Shown: positions 49,068 to 57,296 of the stretch, in pieces | Numbering within the stretch: position 1 is the stretch's first letter | Layout: the number at the start of each line of letters is the position of its first letter | From: Rhizobium oryzihabitans | GTDB taxonomy: Bacteria > Pseudomonadota > Alphaproteobacteria > Rhizobiales > Rhizobiaceae | NCBI RefSeq assembly: GCF_010669145.1 | Contig: NZ_CP048632.1 | Span: forward strand, 2,562,501-2,626,500 | Direction: 5' to 3' | Length of the DNA stretch: 64,000 bases | The notes under the pieces: generated by a model | Seen by the model: only the letters and a program-made list of their open reading frames with translations | Told to the model about the DNA's origin: nothing | The model's database searches: none | Translations under genes and position numbers: made by a program

Positions 49068-51299
49068 ATGACACGTGGCAATCGCAGGCTGGACATCGTC
49101 CTGGCGTTCGGGGCTTTTGCCCTTATTCTTCTTCCCTGGTATCGCATCGAAGGCGGCTTTTTCAGCTTCCGCTGGCTTTCCGGATTTTTCTCGTCGGCCA
49201 GCAATGCGCCCGGTGTGCTGCAGATTCTATCCTATGGAAAACCATGGCTGGTCGGCATCGTTGTCTTTTTCCTCGCCGCGTGTCTTGTCCGGCCTATCGG
49301 CGATCCGATGCGGCGCGGCAGGCTGCTTGCCATTATCGGTGCTATCGGCCTCATTTTCCTCGCCTTGCAGGGGCTGGCCATCGGCTTTACCGGCTGGAGC
49401 TGGGCGGTGAGCGAAAACCTCTTCGGCATGCTTGCCGATGGCCAGCCCTCCATGGGGGCGGGGGCCGTCGTCATGTCATTCGTCTTCGTGCTGCTTTTTG
49501 CCTTCGGACTTGCCGAACGTGGCGTCATGAAAGGCGACGCCTTTGTCGTCGGCGCCATTTCCGTTCTGGTTTTCCTCGTCACGGTTTTTGTCTTCTATCC
49601 GATCGGCAGCATGCTGGTCGCTTCCGTTCAGGATTTCGACGGCTCCTTCAATGCCGATGGCTTCATTCGTAATATTCAGGATCCCGGCATCTGGAGCCTT
49701 GGCTGTGTCACAGGTGAAGAGCGCTGCGGTGTTGCCTGGCGCACGCTGTTCCTCGCCCTGATGACCGCCTTCGGCTCGACCGTGCTCGGTCTCGGCTTTG
49801 CGCTGATCGCCACCCGCACGCGCTTTCCTTTCAAGAAGGGCCTGCGGCTTCTCACCGTTCTGCCGATCATCACGCCGCCTTTCGTCATCGGTCTTGCCCT
49901 GACGCTGCTTTTCGGTCGCGCCGGTGTCGTCACCGAGTGGCTTTCCTATCTCTTCGGCATTGAGCCGGGTCGCTGGCTTTATGGCATGACCGGCATCTGG
50001 ATCGCGCAGGTCCTTTCCTTCACGCCCATCTCGTTTCTGGTGCTGATCGGCGTGGTCGAAGGCGTTAGCCCGTCGATGGAAGAGGCGTCGCAGACGCTGC
50101 GCGCCGACCGCTGGCGCACCTTCTGGCGAGTGTCGCTGCCGCTGATGAAACCCGGTCTCGCCAATGCGTTCCTGATCGGCTTTATCGAGAGCATGGCGGA
50201 TTTCGGCAATCCGCTGGTGCTTGGCGGCACCCATGGCGTGCTGTCGACGGAAATCTTCTTCGCTGTCGTCGGCTCGCAGAACGATCCCTCGCGTGCGGCG
50301 GTTCTGGCGATCATCCTCCTATGCTTCACGCTTTCGGCCTTTCTTGCGCAGCGCTTCTGGCTGGCGGGCAAGAATTTCGCCACGGTGACGGGCAAGGGCG
50401 ACAGCGGCGCGCATATTGCCCTGCCGCGCGGCCTGTCCATCGGCGTCCATGCGGTCGTCGTGCCGTGGATGATCTTCACCATCGTCGTTTATGGCATGAT
50501 CCTTGTCGGCGGTTTCGTGAAGACCTGGGGTCTCGATAATTCACTGACGCTTGATCATTACATCCGCGCCTTTTCCGTCAGCTTCTCGAATGGCTCGATT
50601 GCCTGGACCGGCGTTGCTTGGAACTCGTTCTGGACGACCATGGAGATCGCGCTGGTTTCGGCGCCGCTCACCGCTGCCGTCGGTCTTCTGACGGCCTATA
50701 TCATCGTGCGGCAGAAGTTCGCCGGTCGGAACCTGTTCGAATTCGCGCTGATGATGAGCTTTGCCATTCCCGGCACGGTCATTGGCGTCAGCTACATCAT
50801 GGCCTTCAACCTGCCGCCGGTGGAAATGACGGGTTCGGCACTCATCCTCATCGCCTGCTTCGTATTCCGCAACATGCCGGTCGGCGTGCGCGGCGGCATT
50901 GCGGCGATGAGCCAGCTGGACAAAAGCCTCGATGAGGCCTCGCTGACGCTGCGGGCCAATAGTTTCCGCACCATCCGCAAGGTCATCCTGCCGCTCTTGA
51001 GGCCCGCAATCACGGCCGCACTGGTCTATTCCTTCGTGCGCGCCATCACCTCCATCAGCGCCGTCATCTTCCTTGTCAGCGCCCAGTACAACATGGCGAC
51101 GTCTTATATCGTCGGCCTCGTAGAAAACGGCGAGTACGGTGTGGCCATTGCCTATTCCTCCATGCTGATCGTTGTGATGATCACGGTCATTACCGGCTTC
51201 CAGCTTCTTGTGGGCGAGCGCCGTCTGCGTCGCGAAAACCGTGTCGCCGGTCTGCCGTCCGCTTCCTCCGTTCCTCTCGCTCAGGAGAAAATCGCATGA
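49068..51299 (+). CDS. Fused ABC transporter permease (AfuB/FbpB type)
   Basis: 743 residues containing two permease domains in one chain, as in AfuB/FbpB. Four N-terminal helices (about 8-165) are extra. Domain 1 spans about 230-450 with EAA loop SMEEASQTLRADRWRTFWRVSLP; domain 2 spans about 480-730 with SLDEASLTLRANSFRTIRKVILP. ATG 49068 follows GCGAGG; ATG 49047 is also open. It overlaps the ATPase start by 4 bases. This channel would serve both binding proteins. Confidence 0.9.
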   Translation: MTRGNRRLDIVLAFGAFALILLPWYRIEGGFFSFRWLSGFFSSASNAPGVLQILSYGKPWLVGIVVFFLAACLVRPIGDPMRRGRLLAIIGAIGLIFLALQGLAIGFTGWSWAVSENLFGMLADGQPSMGAGAVVMSFVFVLLFAFGLAERGVMKGDAFVVGAISVLVFLVTVFVFYPIGSMLVASVQDFDGSFNADGFIRNIQDPGIWSLGCVTGEERCGVAWRTLFLALMTAFGSTVLGLGFALIATRTRFPFKKGLRLLTVLPIITPPFVIGLALTLLFGRAGVVTEWLSYLFGIEPGRWLYGMTGIWIAQVLSFTPISFLVLIGVVEGVSPSMEEASQTLRADRWRTFWRVSLPLMKPGLANAFLIGFIESMADFGNPLVLGGTHGVLSTEIFFAVVGSQNDPSRAAVLAIILLCFTLSAFLAQRFWLAGKNFATVTGKGDSGAHIALPRGLSIGVHAVVVPWMIFTIVVYGMILVGGFVKTWGLDNSLTLDHYIRAFSVSFSNGSIAWTGVAWNSFWTTMEIALVSAPLTAAVGLLTAYIIVRQKFAGRNLFEFALMMSFAIPGTVIGVSYIMAFNLPPVEMTGSALILIACFVFRNMPVGVRGGIAAMSQLDKSLDEASLTLRANSFRTIRKVILPLLRPAITAALVYSFVRAITSISAVIFLVSAQYNMATSYIVGLVENGEYGVAIAYSSMLIVVMITVITGFQLLVGERRLRRENRVAGLPSASSVPLAQEKIA

Positions 51300-52357
51300 T
51301 TTCCGTAAAGCCCGGTTCCGTCACCTTTCAGAATGTCCGCAAGACTTTCGGGGCCTTCACCGCCATTCCCGACCTCTCGCTCACCATCGAGCCCGGCACG
51401 CTGGTGACCCTGCTTGGCCCCTCCGGCTGCGGCAAGACGACGACGCTGCGCATGCTGGCGGGTCTTGAACACCCCACCTCCGGCCGCATCCTCATCGGTG
51501 ACAAGGATGTCACCATCCTGCCGGCCAATGAGCGCGATGTCTCGATGGTCTTCCAGTCCTATGCGCTTTTCCCGCACATGACCGCGCTCGACAATGTCGC
51601 CTACGGCCTGCAATCCTCGGGATTGCGCAAGGCGGAAGCGCGGGAAAAGGCGGAAGAGGGGCTGAAGCTCGTCGGCCTCGCCGGCATGGGCCACCGCCTG
51701 CCTGCCGAACTCTCCGGCGGCCAGCAGCAGCGTGTTGCGGTTGCCCGTGCCCTTGTTCTCGAGCCGCAGGTGCTGCTGCTCGATGAGCCGCTTTCCAACC
51801 TCGATGCCCGCCTCCGCCGCCGGGTCCGCACCGAAATCCGCGAATTGCAGCAGCGGCTGGGTTTTACCGCCGTTTACGTGACACATGATCAGGATGAGGC
51901 GCTGGCTGTTTCCGACCGGATCATCGTGATGAAGGAAGGTGAGATCGCCCAGTCGGGTGCGCCACGCGACCTTTATGAAGCACCGGCCTCCGCCTTCATC
52001 GCCGATTTCATGGGCGAGGCGAATGTCGTCGGCTGTGAAGTGTTGAGCCTTGAGGGGCCAGATGCGCTGATCCGGGTCGGCGGTGTGGATCACAGGGTTG
52101 CAGCACGCAACGCCCGGCCCGGCCCGGCAAAGCTTGCGGTTCGCCCCGGCTCTATTTCCATCGGCCAGCCGGGCGGGCAGGGGCTTGCGGGGCGGGTGCT
52201 GCACAGCGCCTATCTCGGCGGTCATGTCGAGTATGAAGTCGAGACCGATATCGGCACGCTCTTCATCGTCGACCATGCGGTTGAGACCAGTCTGCCGCCG
52301 GCAAGCGATGTCACGCTCGGTTTCAGGAACCGTGGCATTGCCTTGATTCAGGCCTGA
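51296..52357 (+). CDS. ABC transporter ATPase (AfuC/FbpC type)
   Basis: 353 residues: Walker A GPSGCGKTT, MVFQSYALFPH, signature LSGGQQQRV, Walker B LLLDEPLSNLDAR, VTHDQDEAL, then a C-terminal TOBE domain (AVRPGSISI). It completes the importer with the fused permease and two binding proteins. A likely terminator follows at 52383-52414. Confidence 0.92.
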   Translation: MISVKPGSVTFQNVRKTFGAFTAIPDLSLTIEPGTLVTLLGPSGCGKTTTLRMLAGLEHPTSGRILIGDKDVTILPANERDVSMVFQSYALFPHMTALDNVAYGLQSSGLRKAEAREKAEEGLKLVGLAGMGHRLPAELSGGQQQRVAVARALVLEPQVLLLDEPLSNLDARLRRRVRTEIRELQQRLGFTAVYVTHDQDEALAVSDRIIVMKEGEIAQSGAPRDLYEAPASAFIADFMGEANVVGCEVLSLEGPDALIRVGGVDHRVAARNARPGPAKLAVRPGSISIGQPGGQGLAGRVLHSAYLGGHVEYEVETDIGTLFIVDHAVETSLPPASDVTLGFRNRGIALIQA

Positions 52358-52382
52358 GTTTTTCACCGATCTCACCCAGGGA

Positions 52383-52414
52383 GGGGCAGACGTGGTTCTG
52401 CCCCCGGCATTTTT
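52383..52414 (+). terminator. Probable rho-independent terminator after the importer operon
   Basis: GGGGCAGA-CGTGGT-TCTGCCCC, 8-bp stem, followed by CGGCA and five Ts, 26 bases after the ATPase stop. Confidence 0.6.
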
Positions 52415-52452
52415 CCGTCCGGTCATGTCAAATAAACGTCTCACCGGGTCGC

Positions 52453-52469
52453 CTTAAGACTGGCTTAAG
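52453..52469. promoter_or_regulatory. CTTAAG-N5-CTTAAG direct repeat, L,D-transpeptidase promoter
   Basis: Two CTTAAG hexamers with 11-bp spacing, 45 bases before the L,D-transpeptidase start. The same element, and the same spacer on the opposite strand with one change (CCAGT versus CCAGC), stands at 56557-56573 upstream of the OmpR-type regulator. An 11-bp repeat is typical of OmpR-family sites. Confidence 0.6.
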
Positions 52470-52513
52470 GTGCCGGCTGACTGTGTGTCGCCAAACAGGA
52501 GACATGCCGCAGA

Positions 52514-53238
52514 ATGCACGACAGACCAATATTCATCAGCCGCCGAAACCTTCTTGCCCTGGGAGCCGCAAGTCTTCTGGCAAGCTGCGCCACATCCGGC
52601 CAGCCGCCGATGACGGCAACGCCGGTAAAGAGCGACGAACCTTTGCCAGCCGTAACGCCAGTGACCCCGGCGATGTATGCGGCGATGCCGGACGAGGCCT
52701 TTCCGATCCCGGCGGTGAACATCAAGCAGGTGGACCCGAAATACTGGCGGCAGGTCGTCGATTATCCGACCGAAGAGAAGCCCGGCACGCTGATCGTCGA
52801 TACGCCGAACAAATTTCTCTACCACGTGCTTCCCGACGGGAAGGCGAGGCGTTACGGGATCGGCGTCGGGCGTGACGGCTTTTCATGGTCCGGTCGAGCG
52901 ACGGTCGCCTATAAGCGTGCATGGCCGAAATGGACGCCGCCGGACGAGATGGTGGCGCGGCAACCCGCACTCCAGCCCTATAGTATCGCGAATGGCGGCA
53001 TGCCCCCGGTCTTAAAAACCCTCTGGGCGCGCGTGCGCTTTATATTCATCAGGGCGGCAGGGACACGCTTTATCGCCTGCATGGAACGCCGGAGGCCTTC
53101 TCCATCGGCAAGGCGGTATCCTCGGGCTGCATTCGTCTGCTGAATCAGGACGTCATCGATCTCTTCAACAATGTCAGGGATGGCAGTCCCATCGTGGTTA
53201 TCCCCGATCCCTCGAAGCGCTCGCAACTCGGCGTCTGA
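52514..53238 (+). pseudogene. L,D-transpeptidase (ErfK/YbiS family), frameshifted
   Basis: Rejoined it would be 241 residues. The N-terminus has a twin-arginine run (SRRNLLALGAA) and a lipobox (LLASC), so it is probably a lipoprotein. DYPTEEKPGTLIVDTPNKFLY and GIGVGRDGFSWSG are the YkuD-fold start. After PP at CCCCCGG (53003-53009) the frame breaks; one extra G restores LKNPLGARALYIHQGGRDTL, then the catalytic SSGCIRLLNQDVIDL (Cys nucleophile) to 53238. It crosslinks peptidoglycan or attaches proteins to it. If the base really is missing, the catalytic Cys is lost. Confidence 0.82.
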
Positions 53239-53269
53239 CTGCCGGCATATGAACGAGAGACCTATCACC

Positions 53270-53929
53270 ATGAACGACATTCGAAACCGCGCGGATGAGG
53301 CAGGCTTTGCCGGGCTCAGACGCCGCGCCTTTCTCCTTGGCTCGCTTTCGGCAGTTTCCGCCGCCGCTTTTCCGGCCGGCGCATCCGCAAACAGTCTCAG
53401 GCTTGAGATGATCCTGCGCGATCCCGCGGCACCTGTTTCCGGCAACCCAGCCGGTAAACTCAACATGGTCACCTTCCTCGATTATAATTGCCCGTGGTGC
53501 AAGAAGACGGCCATTCCCATGCGCGATGCGGTCTTGAAGGACGGCGATGTCAGGGTGGTCTACAAGGACTGGCCGATCATTACGAAAGATTCCGTCGAAG
53601 GCGCCCGTCTGGCGCTAGCGGCGAACTACCAGGGCGGTTACGAGATCGTGCATCATGCGCTGATGGCGATCAAAGCCCGCAGGGCGGAAGCGGACGAGAT
53701 GCGCGCTGCCGTGCGCGCGACAGCCATTGATTTCGCGCGCCTTGAGAGTGATCTCAAATTAAGGGCGGCGGAGATCAATGCGCTGATTGAGCGCAATCAC
53801 GAACAGGCAATGTCGCTGCAGCTGACCGGAACACCGGCCTTCATCATCGGCAAGTTTCTCGTTCCCGGTGCTATTCGGAGCGCGGAGGAATTCACCAGCC
53901 TTTTCGAAAAGGCACGCGAGCAGGTTTAG
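53270..53929 (+). CDS. DsbA-family thiol oxidoreductase 1 (CPWC)
   Basis: 219 residues. A Tat-like signal (LRRRAFLLGSLSAVSAAAFP to GASAN) leads to a DsbA/Com1-type thioredoxin fold with active site NCPWCKK and the cis-Pro loop TGTPAFIIG. It acts in the periplasm on protein disulfides, probably as isomerase or reductase partner of DsbD. ATG 53270 follows GAGAGA; ATG 53249 is an alternative. It lies 31 bases after the L,D-transpeptidase, whose own active Cys may need to be kept reduced. Confidence 0.88.
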   Translation: MNDIRNRADEAGFAGLRRRAFLLGSLSAVSAAAFPAGASANSLRLEMILRDPAAPVSGNPAGKLNMVTFLDYNCPWCKKTAIPMRDAVLKDGDVRVVYKDWPIITKDSVEGARLALAANYQGGYEIVHHALMAIKARRAEADEMRAAVRATAIDFARLESDLKLRAAEINALIERNHEQAMSLQLTGTPAFIIGKFLVPGAIRSAEEFTSLFEKAREQV

Positions 53930-54025
53930 TTTTGCCGAATAATGGTGGTTTCAGGTCCGGTCGGACAGGAAGCCACCATTCTGTCTATTTAAGAGCGATG
54001 GTGAGCAATGCACCTGCGTTTCTCG

Positions 54026-54631
54026 CTAGCCTCGCGCTTTTGCGATTGCGTCCTTCAGACCCTTGCGGTCGAGGACGCCGGCAAAGCTTGTCGACCCGAC
54101 GACAAATGAGGGTGTGCCGATAAATTTGAAGGCGGCGGCCTGCACCCAGTTCCGGTCCAGCAGGCCGGAAATCCACGCCTGATGCTGAACAACGGCCTTG
54201 CCCACGCCTTCGAAGGTGAGGCCGGCTTTCGCAAGGGCTTTTTCGACATCATCCTGTTGCAACTTGTTCGGCGTATGAAACATCGCATCGAGCGTCTTGT
54301 CGTATTTGCCGAGCTTGGCGCTTGCAAGCACCGCCTGCGCCGCCATGACCGACGCACCGCCGAAGACCGGCCAGTCCTTCAGCACAAGCCTGACCTTGCC
54401 GTCCTGCTCTACTACCTCGCGGACCATCTCGTAGGACGTCTTGCAGTAGGGGCACTGGTAATCGAAATATTCCACGACCGTCACATCGCCTTTCGGATTG
54501 CCGAGGACCGGTGCGTCCGGGTCGTTCAGCACCATCTCCCGGCTGGTCGGGTCGCTTTTGGCGGCAGCAAATGACGGCGCGATGGCCGCAAGGCCGGCCA
54601 TTGCGACGAGGTTTCGGCGAGTGAGGATCAT
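54026..54631 (-). CDS. DsbA-family thiol oxidoreductase 2 (CPYC)
   Basis: 201 residues. Signal MILTRRNLVAMAGLAAIAPS to FAAAKS, again with Arg-Arg. Active site QCPYCKT near residue 60 and cis-Pro loop IGTPSFVVG. It resembles ScsC/Com1-type periplasmic disulfide proteins. The start overlaps the dsbD stop (ATGA), so it is made together with its probable electron donor. Confidence 0.9.
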   Translation of the reverse strand: MILTRRNLVAMAGLAAIAPSFAAAKSDPTSREMVLNDPDAPVLGNPKGDVTVVEYFDYQCPYCKTSYEMVREVVEQDGKVRLVLKDWPVFGGASVMAAQAVLASAKLGKYDKTLDAMFHTPNKLQQDDVEKALAKAGLTFEGVGKAVVQHQAWISGLLDRNWVQAAAFKFIGTPSFVVGSTSFAGVLDRKGLKDAIAKARG

Positions 54632-56478
54632 TGAAGGGTTCCTGAGGTGTTTGTGATTGCAGGTTTCATGAGGGCTTGCTGTGTCTGCGTCACCGCGTCG
54701 ATGACGGACCGCACCGAAATCTCGCCCACCATGCGGGCGGAGGAGAGTTCGGCACCGCTTCTGTCGAAGAACAGCATGGTCGGTGGGCCGACGACGTTTT
54801 TGTCCTTCATCAGTTGTTGTTTCGCAGGCGTGAGGTCTGAAAGATCGACGGAGACGAGATTAGTATTCGCAAGGCTTTGAGCAACCTGCGGATCGGCGAG
54901 GACCGAGCGCTCTATGACGCGGCAGGAAACGCACCAGTCCGCGGTGAAATAGACGAGGCTCGGCTTTTTCGCACCGCTTACCGCTTCTCTCAGTTCATCG
55001 CCGGATGCGACTGTGGTGAAACTCGCCTTTGTCAGGCCGGGCAAGGAGGATGCAACGACGGAACTGCCGGAACCCTGAAGCGGCTGGAGCATGCTCGTGC
55101 TGCCGCTTGCCGCACCGAAGGCGAGAAACGCGCCGTAGAGAACGGAAAGAAGGCTAGCGGATTTCATGAGCCGGCGACCGACACCCGCCTGTGGTGACAG
55201 CGTATCGAAGGCACCGAAGAAGACACCAAGGGTCACGAGCAATGCTGCGGAAAGCGCGAGTGTTGCGGGTGCGGGAATGAGCCGGTCCAGATACCAGATG
55301 GCGGTGCCGAGGAAGATGAAGCCGAACAGCCAGCGGACCTGCGCCATCCAGGCGCCCGCGCGCGGCAGGAGCGTTGCCCCGGAGGTGCCGATGAGGATGA
55401 GCGGAATGCCTTTGCCGATACCCAGTGCAAAGAGCGCGGCAGCGCCGAGAAGCACGTCTCCGGATTTGGCGATGTAGAGTAGCGCGCCTGCGAGCGGCGC
55501 GGTCACGCAGGGGCCGATCAGCAGTGCCGAACTGAAACCGAGGATGGCGGTTGAGCCGAAGGATCCGCCGAGTGAGCGTTGCGACCGCGCCAGCCGATCC
55601 CGTAGCCCCGATGGAAGCTGCACCTCGACCACGCCAAAGCTGGCGATGGCGAGGAGGATGAAGACAGCGGCGGTGATGAGGATAGCCACCGGCGATTGAA
55701 GGGCAATCTGGAAGCTCTGGCCGAACCATGCGGCAAGTATGCCGAACAGGCTGAAAGCGGCGGCAAGGGCGACGACATAGGTGGAGGAGAGGAGGAAGCT
55801 GCGCCCCGGCGACAGGGAGGCTCCCTGACGACCGAGTGTGGCCGCAAGGATCGGGTACATGGGAAAGACGCAGGGCGTGAATGCGAGCAGCACGCCGAGG
55901 CCCATGAAGGAGGCGAGCAGAAGCGCGATGCCGCCCTGATCGAGCATTCCCTCCACCATTCCCGGTTCGGCGGCGGGCGCAGGCCGATCTATTTTTTCCG
56001 ACTGTGCGGCCGGGGACATCGGGATGAAGGACTGGAATGCCGGCGGCGGTGACGGGCTCATTGCGAACGGCGCATCCACCTCGATCCGCGAACCAGTGAT
56101 GGTGACCGTTCGCACCGGATAGCAGATGCCGCCATCCTGACATCCCTGAAACGTCACTTTCATCGTTTGGGGCGCATTGGCGAGCGTGGCGGTCGTTTGC
56201 CCGAAATAAACCTCCGTATTGCCGAAGCCGGGATCGTCCTTCATCTCGCCGGGCGATGTCTGAAGATCGAGTTGTTTTCCGTCGTTGTCCGTGGCGTTGA
56301 GGGCGTCTCGATAGAGATAATATCCCTCTGCTATTTGCCAGCGGAAGGTGGCGGCTGTTCCCGTGCGGTCGATCGAGAACTTGAACGCATCTGCCATGTC
56401 CATCGGGGGATTGAGCGCGAAGGCGGGTCCGCAGACGGTGAAGATGACGAGGAGCACGAACGAAAAATTGAGACGCAT
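54628..56478 (-). CDS. dsbD: Thiol:disulfide interchange protein DsbD (ScsB-like)
   Basis: 616 residues, carrying electrons from cytoplasmic thioredoxin to periplasmic thiols. Signal to about residue 21; N-terminal DsbD-alpha domain with QGCQDGGICYP; eight-helix core about 185-450 with membrane cysteines in FTPCVFPMYPIL and LIGPCVTAPLAG; C-terminal thioredoxin domain with ADWCVSCRVIE. Domain order and length fit DsbD. It forms a two-gene operon with DsbA-like protein 2 and is divergent from a two-component system. Confidence 0.93.
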   Translation of the reverse strand: MRLNFSFVLLVIFTVCGPAFALNPPMDMADAFKFSIDRTGTAATFRWQIAEGYYLYRDALNATDNDGKQLDLQTSPGEMKDDPGFGNTEVYFGQTTATLANAPQTMKVTFQGCQDGGICYPVRTVTITGSRIEVDAPFAMSPSPPPAFQSFIPMSPAAQSEKIDRPAPAAEPGMVEGMLDQGGIALLLASFMGLGVLLAFTPCVFPMYPILAATLGRQGASLSPGRSFLLSSTYVVALAAAFSLFGILAAWFGQSFQIALQSPVAILITAAVFILLAIASFGVVEVQLPSGLRDRLARSQRSLGGSFGSTAILGFSSALLIGPCVTAPLAGALLYIAKSGDVLLGAAALFALGIGKGIPLILIGTSGATLLPRAGAWMAQVRWLFGFIFLGTAIWYLDRLIPAPATLALSAALLVTLGVFFGAFDTLSPQAGVGRRLMKSASLLSVLYGAFLAFGAASGSTSMLQPLQGSGSSVVASSLPGLTKASFTTVASGDELREAVSGAKKPSLVYFTADWCVSCRVIERSVLADPQVAQSLANTNLVSVDLSDLTPAKQQLMKDKNVVGPPTMLFFDRSGAELSSARMVGEISVRSVIDAVTQTQQALMKPAITNTSGTLQ

Positions 56479-56494
56479 TCTTTTTCCTTATGGG

Positions 56495-56518
56495 ATAGGC
56501 CTTTTAGGAGAGGCCTAT
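56495..56518. promoter_or_regulatory. Inverted repeat upstream of dsbD
   Basis: ATAGGCCT-N8-AGGCCTAT, perfect 8-bp arms, 17 bases before the dsbD start on the minus strand. It could be a leader hairpin in the dsbD mRNA or a second operator. Confidence 0.4.
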
Positions 56519-56556
56519 GGGATAGTCCATGAGTGGCGCAGGCTTCCGGTGGCAAG

Positions 56557-56573
56557 CTTAAGCCAGCCTTAAG
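56557..56573. promoter_or_regulatory. CTTAAG-N5-CTTAAG direct repeat, regulator/dsbD promoter
   Basis: Two CTTAAG hexamers with 11-bp spacing in the divergent region, 61 bases before the response-regulator start and 79 before dsbD. It matches the element at 52453-52469, which suggests that the adjacent OmpR-type regulator controls all three promoters. Confidence 0.6.
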
Positions 56574-56633
56574 GTTCGTTTTTCAGGTTCCCGCACGTCA
56601 AAACATCCGTGCACCGGAATGATGGAGTAGTTT

Positions 56634-57296
56634 ATGCGTCTGTTAGTGGTCGAGGACGATGATGTCCTGCTGGATGGTCTTCGTGTCGGGCTGCAGCTTG
56701 CCGGCTTCACCGTCGATGCCGTCACGACCCTTGAAGATGCGAAAACGGCTATCGACAGCTGCCGTTTCGACGCCGTCGTTCTCGACCTGATGCTGCCAGA
56801 CGGTTCCGGCCTCGATCTTCTGCGTCACACCCGCAATGAGCGGAACCGGGTGCCGATCCTGCTGCTGACGGCGAAGGACGCGACCACGGACAAGATTTCC
56901 GGCCTCGATGCCGGTGCCGACGATTATCTGGGCAAGCCGTTCGATCTGGACGAAGTCGCCGCCCGCCTGCGGGCCATCATCCGCCGGGGCGAAGGCCGTT
57001 CGGAGGGGACGCTGTCCGCATTGGGCGTGACGCTCGATCCGGCGAAGATGGTGGCGAAGAGGGCCGACAGCATCATTCCCCTGTCGCGCCGTGAATTCGC
57101 GATTATCCATGCGCTCATGCAAAACCCCGGCATGATCTTTTCCAAACCGGTTCTGGAGGAAAAGCTCTATGGCTGGCAGGAGGATGTGGAAAGCAACACC
57201 ATTGAGGTTCACATCCACAAGCTTCGCTCGAAGCTGGGTGCCGGCTTCATCGAAACGGTGCGGGGCGTGGGCTACCGCGTTGGGAGGGCTGCGTAA
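56634..57296 (+). CDS. OmpR-family response regulator (QseB/PmrA type)
   Basis: 220 residues. Receiver MRLLVVEDDDVLLDGLRVGL, phospho-Asp in VVLDLMLPDGSG, Lys in LGKPFDLDEV; winged helix SRREFAIIHALMQNPGMIFSKPVL..VEVHIHKLRSKLG-like end. It is translationally coupled to the kinase (1-base overlap). Because of the shared CTTAAG repeats it is the likely regulator of the envelope redox genes on both sides. Confidence 0.93.
   Translation: MRLLVVEDDDVLLDGLRVGLQLAGFTVDAVTTLEDAKTAIDSCRFDAVVLDLMLPDGSGLDLLRHTRNERNRVPILLLTAKDATTDKISGLDAGADDYLGKPFDLDEVAARLRAIIRRGEGRSEGTLSALGVTLDPAKMVAKRADSIIPLSRREFAIIHALMQNPGMIFSKPVLEEKLYGWQEDVESNTIEVHIHKLRSKLGAGFIETVRGVGYRVGRAA

Noticed and set aside
46800..52357. Ferric iron uptake system
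   Set aside because: The family is often annotated so, but the binding proteins resemble AfuA/PgtC and lack the obvious Tyr-Tyr iron ligands; organic phosphate is a better guess.
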